From positions 62,001 through 126,000 of the forward strand of contig NZ_JAATHD010000018.1 in NCBI RefSeq assembly GCF_011947265.1: a DNA stretch of 64,000 nt, given 5' to 3'. The stretch is from Paenibacillus sp. HB172176 (lineage in GTDB: Bacteria > Bacillota > Bacilli > Paenibacillales > Paenibacillaceae). Under the pieces are notes generated by a model. It did no database searches. It saw only the letters and a program-made list of their open reading frames with translations, and was not told the DNA's origin. This document shows positions 24,095 to 31,960 of the stretch, in pieces; the first letter of the stretch is position 1; each line of letters opens with the position of its first letter. The translations under genes and the position numbers were made by a program.

Positions 24095-25609
24095 TTAGGA
24101 AACCGTCCGCGCCTTCTCCTTCGCTGCGGCATCCTTCAAACCAAGCGTCTGAGCGGTCGATTGCTGAATGTCTGCTATCAACTCCGGATTCTCCATCAAG
24201 GTCGTGCCGTAGGAAGGAATCATCTCCTTAATCTTCGGCTCCCATTCCTTGATTTGCTGCGGGAAGCATCTTCTCATCACTTCCAGCATGACGGATACGG
24301 CTGTCGAAGCTCCAGGAGAAGCGCCGAGCAATGCTGCAATTGATCCATCGGCCGCGCTAATGACTTCCGTTCCGAATTGAAGCGTGCCCTTGCCCGCTGC
24401 CGTGTCCTTGATGATCTGGACGCGCTGCCCTGCTACGAGCAGCTCCCAGTCGTCGCTCTTCGCATCGGGAATGAATTGTCTGAGCTCCTCCATGCGCTGT
24501 TCCTTCGACAACATTAATTGCTTAATGAGATAAGTGGTTAACGGTATATTTTTCACGCCGGCAGCCATCATCGTGACCAGATTATGCGGCTTGATCGACG
24601 TGAACAGGTCCATGTTGGAGCCGAATTTCAAGAACTTCGGCGTAAAGCCGGCGAACGGGCCGAAGAATAACGATTCCTTCTTGTCGATGACGCGCGTATC
24701 CAGATGCGGAACGGACATAGGCGGTGCGCCAACCGGCGCCTGACCATACACCTTCGCGCGATGCTTTGCGACGATTTCAGGCTTTTTGCACACCATAAAC
24801 AGTCCGCTTACCGGAAATCCTCCAATTCCTTTGCCTTCAGGAATGCCGGATTTCTGCAGCAAATGCAGACTTCCCCCGCCGCCGCCAATGAACACAAACT
24901 TCGCGTTCAGCCTCTCGACGCTGCCGTTCTCGACGTTGCGGACCTTCAGCTCCCAAGAGCCGTCTTTCGCTCGTTTAATATCATCTACATTTTGATTGTA
25001 TTTTATATCAACATTTTTGCTTTTCAGATGTGTGGTCAAAATTCTCGTCAAAGATCCGAAGTTTACGTCTGTTCCAGACTCGATGCGGGTTGCCGCAATC
25101 GGCTGATTCGCGTCCCGATCTTTCATCATCAATGGAATCCATTCCTTCAGCTTATCCGGATCCTCGGAAAATTCCATTCCCGCGAATAACGGATTGTCTG
25201 ACAGCGCGGCGAACCGCTTCTTGAGGAAGGATACATCCTTCTCTCCTTGCACGAAGCTCATATGCGGCACCGGCACGACGAAATCACGCGGATTGCGGAT
25301 GAGATTGCTCTTGACGAGATACGACCAGAATTGCTTCGACACTTGGAACTCTTCGTTGACTTTAATCGCTTTGCTAATGTCGATTGAGCCATTCGATTTC
25401 TCGACCGTGTAGTTCAGCTCGCACAGGGATGAATGTCCCGTTCCCGCATTGTTCCATTCATTGGAGCTTTCTTCCCCGGCCTTCGAGCGTCTCTCGATCA
25501 CTGTCATTTTCCAGTCCGGCGCTAATTCCTTCAACAGTGATCCCAGTGTGGCGCTCATAATTCCCGCGCCAATTAAGATAACGTCTGTTTTCGTTTGTCT
25601 GCTGCTCAT
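24095..25609 (-). CDS. mqo: Malate:quinone oxidoreductase
   Basis: 504 residues. FAD-binding N terminus [19 protein letters not shown] (GxGxxxAxxG, about residues 12-30), the [21 protein letters not shown] segment split around residues 39-60, and the family blocks [21 protein letters not shown] and [13 protein letters not shown]. The length is that of the family. It is a peripheral membrane flavoprotein that oxidises malate to oxaloacetate and passes electrons to menaquinone, bypassing NAD-linked malate dehydrogenase. AAGGAAGG precedes the ATG. Monocistronic with its own strong terminator. Confidence 0.93.
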   Translation of the reverse strand: MSSRQTKTDVILIGAGIMSATLGSLLKELAPDWKMTVIERRSKAGEESSNEWNNAGTGHSSLCELNYTVEKSNGSIDISKAIKVNEEFQVSKQFWSYLVKSNLIRNPRDFVVPVPHMSFVQGEKDVSFLKKRFAALSDNPLFAGMEFSEDPDKLKEWIPLMMKDRDANQPIAATRIESGTDVNFGSLTRILTTHLKSKNVDIKYNQNVDDIKRAKDGSWELKVRNVENGSVERLNAKFVFIGGGGGSLHLLQKSGIPEGKGIGGFPVSGLFMVCKKPEIVAKHRAKVYGQAPVGAPPMSVPHLDTRVIDKKESLFFGPFAGFTPKFLKFGSNMDLFTSIKPHNLVTMMAAGVKNIPLTTYLIKQLMLSKEQRMEELRQFIPDAKSDDWELLVAGQRVQIIKDTAAGKGTLQFGTEVISAADGSIAALLGASPGASTAVSVMLEVMRRCFPQQIKEWEPKIKEMIPSYGTTLMENPELIADIQQSTAQTLGLKDAAAKEKARTVS

Positions 25610-25789
25610 GATTACCTTCCTTATTCCGTACGATTTCCGGCTTAATCACCTGTTTTCCGGATCCATTCACTATTATCAGTCTATCACTATTGCATATCGA
25701 TGAAAATAACTTTCACCATTTTGTAATCGTTAAAAAGCTGGTAATGGAGATCTTGTATGCCAATTCGAAGCTTCATGCTTTACTGTAAG

Positions 25790-25818
25790 TTTACAACTGT
25801 GCCCCCCCAGGGTCTAAT
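25790..25818 (+). promoter_or_regulatory. Promoter of the LURP-one-like gene
   Basis: TTTACA (25790-25795), 17-base spacer, TCTAAT (25813-25818). A second -10-like TATAAT overlaps at 25820-25825. Nothing else is seen in the 342-base gap 25610-25951. Confidence 0.5.
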
Positions 25819-25951
25819 ATATAATGTTTATCGGGACAATAGCTTTTCTCGATGACTGGCATTTCAGAATTAGCCCCGACAGGAATCGGACCGTGCATGT
25901 CGAATTCCCTTGAGAAAACCATAGATATAAATTCAGGAAGGCGGGTTATTC

Positions 25952-26530
25952 ATGAATCCGAAATTTTCGCATCAGCAGTACAGAATCCGAAAGCAAGTGT
26001 TATCGCTTGCCGGAGCCAGAATCGATATCTTCGATACTGCCGGGCGAGCTATTTTATTTTCCAAAATGAAAGCGTTCAAGCTTAAAGAGGATATTCGGCT
26101 GTTCGAGGACGAGTCCATGACGAAGGAACTCGTCACGATTCAGGCACGCAACGTTATCGATTTCTCTGCGATCTATGATGTGGTGGATGCAGAGACAGGC
26201 GGAAGAATCGGCTCCCTGCAACGCAAAGGAATGAAGTCGATGTTCAAGGATGAGTGGAGCATCCTGAATGCGAACGAAGCAGCGATCGGACTCATTCAAG
26301 AGGACAATGCATGGCTGGCTTTCGTTAGAAGATTCTTGACACAATTAATTCCGCAGAAATTCAAGCTTCAGATTGACAGCCGTCAGGTCGCGCTCTTCCG
26401 TCAAAACTTCAATCCGTTCGTAAGCAAGCTGCATCTGGATTTTTCCCAGGATACAGGCAATCAACTGGATCGTCGATTAGGCCTTGCTGCGGCGGTGCTT
26501 ATGCTGGTGGTCGAGGGTAAGCAAGGTTAA
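25952..26530 (+). CDS. LURP-one-related / YxjI-like protein
   Basis: 192 residues. N-terminal MNPKFSHQQYRIRKQVLSL and the repeated short beta strands with IDFSAIYDVVDAETGGRIGSL resemble the tubby-like LURP-one/YxjI family (DUF567), a small beta-barrel with a central helix. Bacterial members have no firmly assigned function. AGGAAGGCGGG lies upstream of the ATG. No signal peptide or membrane helix is evident apart from the weakly hydrophobic C terminus. Next gene on the strand is Uma2 with its own promoter, so the two are probably separate transcripts. Confidence 0.7.
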   Translation: MNPKFSHQQYRIRKQVLSLAGARIDIFDTAGRAILFSKMKAFKLKEDIRLFEDESMTKELVTIQARNVIDFSAIYDVVDAETGGRIGSLQRKGMKSMFKDEWSILNANEAAIGLIQEDNAWLAFVRRFLTQLIPQKFKLQIDSRQVALFRQNFNPFVSKLHLDFSQDTGNQLDRRLGLAAAVLMLVVEGKQG

Positions 26531-26609
26531 TTCCATAATGAAGCGCGGACCGTTGATTGGACGAATCGCTTGCTGAGTCGCTCTATCGATTAACAAAGCT
26601 GTCTGACCG

Positions 26610-26638
26610 TTGACAAATATTGCGCCCTTCGGGATAAT
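26610..26638 (+). promoter_or_regulatory. Strong promoter of the second Uma2 gene
   Basis: TTGACA (26610-26615), 17-base spacer, GATAAT (26633-26638). The -35 is a perfect consensus. Confidence 0.65.
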
Positions 26639-26660
26639 AAACGCAAAAGAAAGTCTGGGA

Positions 26661-26708
26661 AGCACCTCTTTAGCGCTTAACACCTGTGTGTTAGTCTGAA
26701 GAGGTGCT
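26661..26708 (+). promoter_or_regulatory. Long leader hairpin ahead of the second Uma2 gene
   Basis: AGCACCTCTT (26661-26670) pairs perfectly with AAGAGGTGCT (26699-26708) and encloses a second stem AACAC/GTGTT. It lies between the promoter and the AAGGAGG of the Uma2 gene. No T-run follows, so it reads as a leader structure rather than a terminator. No known riboswitch class was recognised. Confidence 0.55.
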
Positions 26709-26739
26709 GTTCGTTTATTGAAGGAGGTAGAATGCGGAA

Positions 26740-27318
26740 ATGAAGAAGAATAGGGAAGATCAGGCGAAGGAACCGCCTGTGACCTACGACGTCTACGCCG
26801 AGCTGCCTGACGATGGGCAGAGATACGAAGTGTTGGGCGGCGTACTGGAGCTTATGTCGCCAGGGCCTGCCACTGCACATCAAGCGGTCAGTCGCGAATT
26901 GGAGTTTCTTTTTATGAAAAGCTGTAGAATGGATTATATTATCTTTGACGCGCCGGTCGATGTCATCTTGAGCGAATCGAATGTTGTGCAGCCCGATATT
27001 CTGATGGTCCACCGCAGCAGGCAGCATATCGTGACGAAGAGAGGGATAGAGGGATCGCCCGATCTGGTCGTCGAGATTCTGTCTCCAGGCTCTCGCAAAC
27101 GGGACAAGGTTCGAAAGTTCGCCATCTACGAGGAGCACGGCGTTCCCGAGTATTGGATAATCGACGCCGAGTCTCGCACGCTCGAACAGTTTCAGCTTTC
27201 GGATGGGGGAAGATACGCGCTTGTCCAGGTGTTCGAAGGGAATGACCCCGTAACATCAACCAGCTTGCCATGCGTCTCGTTCATAATCGACGAGTTGTTC
27301 CGGGATATGCCGGTCTAG
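26740..27318 (+). CDS. Uma2 family putative restriction endonuclease (second of three)
   Basis: 192 residues. Family blocks: YDVYAELPDDGQRYEVLGG, QPDILMVHRSR, SPDLVVEILSPGSRKRDKV and HGVPEYWIIDAES, forming the PD-(D/E)xK core. AAGGAGG lies 12 bases upstream of the ATG, a long but usable spacing; the nearer ATG (26732) runs into a stop. It has its own consensus promoter and a structured leader. It resembles the 2.4 kb copy much more than the 48.2 kb copy. Cellular role is unknown. Confidence 0.83.
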   Translation: MKKNREDQAKEPPVTYDVYAELPDDGQRYEVLGGVLELMSPGPATAHQAVSRELEFLFMKSCRMDYIIFDAPVDVILSESNVVQPDILMVHRSRQHIVTKRGIEGSPDLVVEILSPGSRKRDKVRKFAIYEEHGVPEYWIIDAESRTLEQFQLSDGGRYALVQVFEGNDPVTSTSLPCVSFIIDELFRDMPV

Positions 27319-27549
27319 GGTGTTAGGACGGCATGCCAAATTCCGGTAACGACGCGACACTTTTGCTTGCGCCGGGCTTGCTGGACTTTGGCTCAAATTC
27401 GGTAGGCTGGTGCCAGGTTGATCCGAATTTTTGATAGATCATCATCCTTCTTTTGGACCCGCACTCGCAGCCTCTTCAAGAACCATCCCTTTTTCGCGCG
27501 CAATACCGTTTCCTCTAAATGAGTAAGAACTTCTTGCTGTTTGCAGCTC

Positions 27550-27732
27550 TAACGGACATTTCGTCTCCTTAGAAGCCTTTTTCCGATGCTTATCCGCTCT
27601 AACGGACATTTCGTCTCCTTAGCGGAAAAATCCAGCAATTCCACGGTCCGATTAGCCCGCTAAGCGTCCAGAATGTCCGTTAGAAATTCGAACAAGCTTA
27701 AATCAGCCTCTAAGGGTCGAAAATGTCCCTTA
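27550..27732. repeat. Array B: 50-bp-period F-F-R-R repeat array
   Basis: Forward cores (TAACGGACATTT...CTTA, 22 bp) at 27550-27571 and 27600-27621 are identical to each other. Inverted cores TAAG...TGTCC(G/C)TTA are at 27661-27682 and 27711-27732. Spacing is 50, 61 and 50 bases. Lies in the 462-base gap 27319-27780 between the second Uma2 and the GH88 stop. Apart from the array, no gene is seen there. Confidence 0.82.
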
Positions 27733-27780
27733 CACCCCTTACAATTGTAGTCCCTCAGTTTGGGTTCAAAAATACCGCAT

Positions 27781-29094
27781 TCACTCCGCAGCCGGGCTCC
27801 AGAAGGAGGTGCAGCCCCGCAGCTTCGACAATGCCTCCATATAATAGTAGTCGCCGTAGATAATTCCCTTGTCGATGTTCTGATTCATCGGCAAATTGCC
27901 CGTGGCATGCAGCAGCAGCGCTTCCTCGGCTTCCCCATCGGCCGGAGCGTACCGTTGGCTCAGCGATTGCAGAATCGCCAGCGCATCAGCATGATGCTGC
28001 GCGCGGCTCACAGCTTCTGCCGCGTCATGCTCCGTCTGGCCGCCTGCGGCTCCGGCAGCACTCGCTGCAGCATGCTCCGCTTGACCGCTTGCGACTCTGG
28101 CAGCTCCTGCTTCACCTCGTGCAGCAACATCTCGAGGGCTGCTTACGGCTCCTGCGACTCTCGCCGCAGCTTCACCCGGCAGGCCGCTGCTTGCGGCGAG
28201 ATCCGCCTTCGCCGCGGCCAATTCGAGCAGCCCGCTAGCCGCGATCGCGGCGGCGCTGGAGTCGCGCGGCGCGCCGTCGTTCGTCGGCAGCCGGAAATCC
28301 CAGTATGGCACCTTGTCCTCCGGCAGGTGCCGGGTGAAGAACGCGGCAGCCTGCTCGGCGGCCCGCAGGAACACCGCATTGCCCGTATGCCGATAGCTCA
28401 GGGCAAAGCCGTAGATCGCCCAGGCGGTGCCGCGCGCCCAGGCGGACTGCTCCGCAAAGCCTTGCCCGCCAAGCGCGCCGACGCGCTCGCCGCTCTCGGG
28501 ATCGAAGCAGACGACGTGGTAGACCGAGCCGTCCCCGCGCAGGAACTGCTCGGCGGTCGTCGACGCATGCGCCTCTGCGATATGACGAAAACGCGGATCG
28601 CCCAGCTGCTCCGAAGCCCAATACAGCAGCGGCAGATTCATCATACAGTCGATGATCGCCCAGCCCGTCCGCTCCGGCTGATTCCAGGCGCGAATGAAGC
28701 GGCCTTTGAGGTTAAATCTGCCGGCCAGCAAATCTGCCGCGACGAGCGCCCTGTTCCGCGAAACCTCGTTTCCCGTCAGCTTATAGCTTGCAACGGCGGT
28801 CAGCGTCCACATAAAGCCGATATCGTGGCTCAGATCGTCATAGCGCAGCTGCAAAGCATCAAGCTGCGACTCACATTCTTCGGCCAGCTGCCGAAGCCGA
28901 TCCTCCGGCTGATCTCGATGCAGCAGCCAAAGCAGCCCCGGCCAGAAGCCCGATGTCCAATAGACGGGCGCCGTTAATTGATACCGCCCGTCTGCTGATC
29001 CATGCGGAAAGCTCGCGCCAATGCGCCCGCTGGAAGCTATCGCCCGCTCCCTCCCTTTTTGCCACGCCTCATTCGCCCACTCCATTTTATTCAT
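27781..29094 (-). CDS. GH88 unsaturated glucuronyl hydrolase
   Basis: 437 residues, no signal peptide, so cytoplasmic. An (alpha/alpha)6 barrel with the GH88 blocks VYWTSGFWPGLLWLLHR, LSHDIGFMW (Asp ~91, one catalytic Asp), GWAIIDCMMNLPLLYWAS (Asp ~149, second catalytic Asp) and WARGTAWAIYGFALSYRHTG. It removes the unsaturated uronate left at the non-reducing end by polysaccharide lyases, so it fits the PL8 lyase encoded at 39.3 kb. GGAAGGAG is nine bases before the ATG. An Ala/Gly/Glu-rich stretch of about 60 residues (~300-360) interrupts the C-terminal part of the barrel and is not usual in the family. Divergent from the AraC-type regulator; the GTGTATAT motif lies in its promoter region. 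Confidence 0.87.
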   Translation of the reverse strand: MNKMEWANEAWQKGRERAIASSGRIGASFPHGSADGRYQLTAPVYWTSGFWPGLLWLLHRDQPEDRLRQLAEECESQLDALQLRYDDLSHDIGFMWTLTAVASYKLTGNEVSRNRALVAADLLAGRFNLKGRFIRAWNQPERTGWAIIDCMMNLPLLYWASEQLGDPRFRHIAEAHASTTAEQFLRGDGSVYHVVCFDPESGERVGALGGQGFAEQSAWARGTAWAIYGFALSYRHTGNAVFLRAAEQAAAFFTRHLPEDKVPYWDFRLPTNDGAPRDSSAAAIAASGLLELAAAKADLAASSGLPGEAAARVAGAVSSPRDVAARGEAGAARVASGQAEHAAASAAGAAGGQTEHDAAEAVSRAQHHADALAILQSLSQRYAPADGEAEEALLLHATGNLPMNQNIDKGIIYGDYYYMEALSKLRGCTSFWSPAAE

Positions 29095-29172
29095 CTATAA
29101 TGGCTCCTTCCTAAAGTCGCAGGATTATGTCATAATGACACGGCTGAATTATATAACCCGCTTCGCGGCGCG

Positions 29173-29251
29173 GTCTATATACACTTTTCAAACAGACTAC
29201 CCCCTGCACAAGACCGACTTATGTCTATTCCTCGAAATAGTGTATATTGAC
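29173..29251. promoter_or_regulatory. Divergent control region with paired GTGTATAT motifs
   Basis: Plus-strand motif at 29221-29251 contains CGAAAT-A-GTGTATATTGAC and faces the AraC-type gene. A related minus-strand motif (29173-29195; TTTGAAAAGTGTATATAGAC) faces GH88. The plus copy aligns without gaps at 24 of 31 positions to the sequence ahead of the importer genes at 34568-34598. TATATT may also serve as the -10. Confidence 0.55.
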
Positions 29252-29300
29252 TTACAGATGGAACTGCAATCATTGTTAGTACAACAAGGGAGTGGACATA

Positions 29301-31517
29301 ATGAAGAAAAACTGGTTCAGGCGCTTGCTTCTATCCTATCTTCCCGTGCTTGTCGTTATCGTGACGCTGTTCGCCTTCGTGGGAATCGTTCAATTCAATG
29401 CGCTGGCCCGGAAGGAAGCGGAGACGTCGACCCGTATTTACGTGCAAAATTTGCAAAATACGCTGGAGCTTTCGCTCCGCTCCATCGAAAGCATGATGCT
29501 CGAGACGATAGCGCGAAATCCTACGCTGACCTCCTTCGTCGCGATGGACAGCGATCCGGAGTTTATTATCGAGCTCTCGCAGCTGCTGCAAAGCATGGTG
29601 AATACGCATCCATGGATTCGCTCCGCATATATTTATCGCGCCGGGGACGACGTAATCGTCAGCAATGAAACGAAGCTTACGCTCGCCACGTTCGGGGACC
29701 GCGACTATATCGAGGAGCATCTGTCCGATACCTCGCGCCATGCCTGGAGCTCGCCGCGCATCTATCGCACGCTTCCGAATTCCGAGGGAGAAGGCGCGGT
29801 CATCTCGATGACCAAGGGCGTTCCCATCAATATGTACGGACAGGCGCTGCTGGTCGTCAATGTCGGCTTAAGCGACGTGCAGCAGGTTCTTCGCCAATAC
29901 GGTCTGTCCGATGTGAATCAGATTCGAGTGACGGACGGCGACAATCATGTACTGTTCGGCCAAAATGACGCATCGGCAGTCGAAGAAGGCTTCCGCCTTC
30001 AATCCGATTACACCGGCTGGGTGTATCATGGCGGACTGAAGCCCGGACGCGCGAGCACCATGCTGTCTTATGTGGCAAGTCCTTACTTTATCGGCGGATT
30101 CTTGGCTTTGGCTGCGGCAATCGGCTGGGTGATCTATATCACGAGAAAGAATTACAGACCTATCGAGACGATGATGTCCCGCATCAAGCTGTACAATGAA
30201 AGCCGCATGGACGGAGGAGCGATTGAACCGCCCCATGATGAGCTTCAATATATCGATCAAACCTTAAGCTCGATTATGGAAGCCTCCCAGACCTATGAAA
30301 GCCGGAACAAAGAAAACAGCGAATATCGCAGACTGATGCTGCTGCAGGAGTTGATTAGCGGCGACGGGCCGCCCGACATCGGCAATTGGAAGAGCGAGCT
30401 CGAGGAGGTCGGCCTTGCGGAGGGATACAGCAGCGTCTGCGTCAGTGTGTTCGAAATTGATAAATACGTAGAGTTTATCAGCCAATATTCGCGCAAGGAT
30501 CAAGGCTTGTTCAAATATGTGCTGAAGAAGGTGGTCGACGAAACGGCGAAGAGCAAGGATTTCCGCGTCTGGCAGGAGTGGATCGACAATCATCGGTTAT
30601 GCGTCATGGCTATCGATCAACCGGAGAAGCCCTTGCCCCAATCGGAGCTTCTTGCCGCCTACGACGAAATCCGGATTTGGCTGGAGCGGCATGTGCGTCT
30701 GACCGTCACGGCCGGCGTCGGTCCCGCCGTCACTCCGATAGGCGAGCTGGCGAACTCCTACGATATTGCGCAGCGAACGCTCGATTACAAATCCACGCTT
30801 GGCGGCAACCGCATTATTAGCCACAGCGAGATTGGCTTGCTGCAGCCCGATGATCTCTATGTCAACCTGCAATACGTGCCGACGATCGCGCAGTCGTTCC
30901 GTTTCGGCAACGACAGCTGGCAGGAGCAGCTCGAGCTGTTGTTCGCCGGACTGAAGAAGCTGCTGCTGCCGAAGGAAGAGATTAACGGCATTTTGACATA
31001 TATGAACTACTATTTCCACTTGGAGATGAAGGAACTTCCACCTGATTATGAGGAAATATGGAAGGATGAATTCCGCCTGCTGGTGGACGAGCAAAGCGAT
31101 TCGATGGAGACGCTGGATGAGCTTGCGGACTTCTACGTCGACACGTTGTCGCGATGCGCCGCCAGGCTGCAAGAGCATAAAGCGCAGAAGGGCAATCAGG
31201 GCTCCATCCAGCGCATGAGGCAGTATATCGAAGAGCATTACAGCAATCCCGATCTTTCGCTGTCGCTGCTCAGCGATATGCTTGAGCTGAGTCCGGCCAG
31301 CCTGAGCACGATGTTCAAGGAGGAATTCGGCGAGAAGTTCGTCGTCTACTTGAGCAAGGTGCGCATGGAGCATGCCAAGGACCTGCTGCGGCAGACCTCG
31401 CTCCCGATTCAGGACATCTCCGAGCGCTGCGGTTATCAGCATCAGATGTCCTTCATTCGGGCGTTCAAGAAGACCGTCGGCACGACGCCGGGCGAATATC
31501 GCAAGACGTATGTATGA
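29301..31517 (+). CDS. Membrane-bound AraC-family regulator with extracellular sensor
   Basis: 738 residues from ATG 29301 with AAGGGAG eight bases upstream; the GTG nine bases earlier overlaps that site. TM1 about residues 8-30, extracellular dCache-like sensor about 35-255, TM2 about 257-277, cytoplasmic linker, then C-terminal AraC double helix-turn-helix (about 638-738) ending GYQHQMSFIRAFKKTVGTTPGEYRKTYV in two blocks. These one-component regulators sense polysaccharide fragments outside and activate lyase, hydrolase and importer genes. Position between GH88 and GH78 and the shared promoter motif make it the likely activator of the acidic-polysaccharide locus. Confidence 0.87.
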   Translation: MKKNWFRRLLLSYLPVLVVIVTLFAFVGIVQFNALARKEAETSTRIYVQNLQNTLELSLRSIESMMLETIARNPTLTSFVAMDSDPEFIIELSQLLQSMVNTHPWIRSAYIYRAGDDVIVSNETKLTLATFGDRDYIEEHLSDTSRHAWSSPRIYRTLPNSEGEGAVISMTKGVPINMYGQALLVVNVGLSDVQQVLRQYGLSDVNQIRVTDGDNHVLFGQNDASAVEEGFRLQSDYTGWVYHGGLKPGRASTMLSYVASPYFIGGFLALAAAIGWVIYITRKNYRPIETMMSRIKLYNESRMDGGAIEPPHDELQYIDQTLSSIMEASQTYESRNKENSEYRRLMLLQELISGDGPPDIGNWKSELEEVGLAEGYSSVCVSVFEIDKYVEFISQYSRKDQGLFKYVLKKVVDETAKSKDFRVWQEWIDNHRLCVMAIDQPEKPLPQSELLAAYDEIRIWLERHVRLTVTAGVGPAVTPIGELANSYDIAQRTLDYKSTLGGNRIISHSEIGLLQPDDLYVNLQYVPTIAQSFRFGNDSWQEQLELLFAGLKKLLLPKEEINGILTYMNYYFHLEMKELPPDYEEIWKDEFRLLVDEQSDSMETLDELADFYVDTLSRCAARLQEHKAQKGNQGSIQRMRQYIEEHYSNPDLSLSLLSDMLELSPASLSTMFKEEFGEKFVVYLSKVRMEHAKDLLRQTSLPIQDISERCGYQHQMSFIRAFKKTVGTTPGEYRKTYV

Positions 31518-31647
31518 GTGAGTAACGGTCACGGACATGCCGTTCTCTCGGCCGGTTTTTTCAGTGTTCATGGGCTCTAAGCGGACTTGTGGAGGCGGTC
31601 GAACCTGCTTTTAAAAGATATGCGCGACCGTTCCACAACGTTAGTAA

Positions 31648-31880
31648 AGTCGGACATGACGGACCTTATTGGGCTAAATTACGAAGATTACTCATTTTGG
31701 CGGACATGACGGACCTTATTGGGCTAAATTGCGGGAATTCCCCACTTTCGCGGACATGGCGGACCTTATTGTGTGGAAAACACTCTTTTTTTCCTCGATT
31801 TGTAACAAATAAGAGCGCTGGTGTCCGTTAAAATGACGAACGGTGATTTTTGATGGGAATAAGAGCGCTGGTGTCCGTTA
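31648..31880. repeat. Array C: 50-bp-period F-F-F-R-R repeat array
   Basis: Three forward cores containing CGGACATGRCGGACCTTA at 31648-31668, 31698-31718 and 31748-31768. Two inverted cores TAAGAGCGCTGGTGTCCGTTA-type (21 bp) follow at 31810-31830 and 31860-31880. Spacing is 50, 50, 62 and 50 bases. It fills most of the 443-base gap between the convergent AraC-type and GH78 genes. A T6 run at 31554-31559, near the AraC stop, may belong to a weak terminator. No gene is seen. Confidence 0.82.
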
Positions 31881-31960
31881 GCCTGTCAATCGGCGCGTTT
31901 GAGAGGACTGCTCCAAAGAATCGACTGCCTCGCAACTGAACGCCAGGCTCCCTTCCCGTT

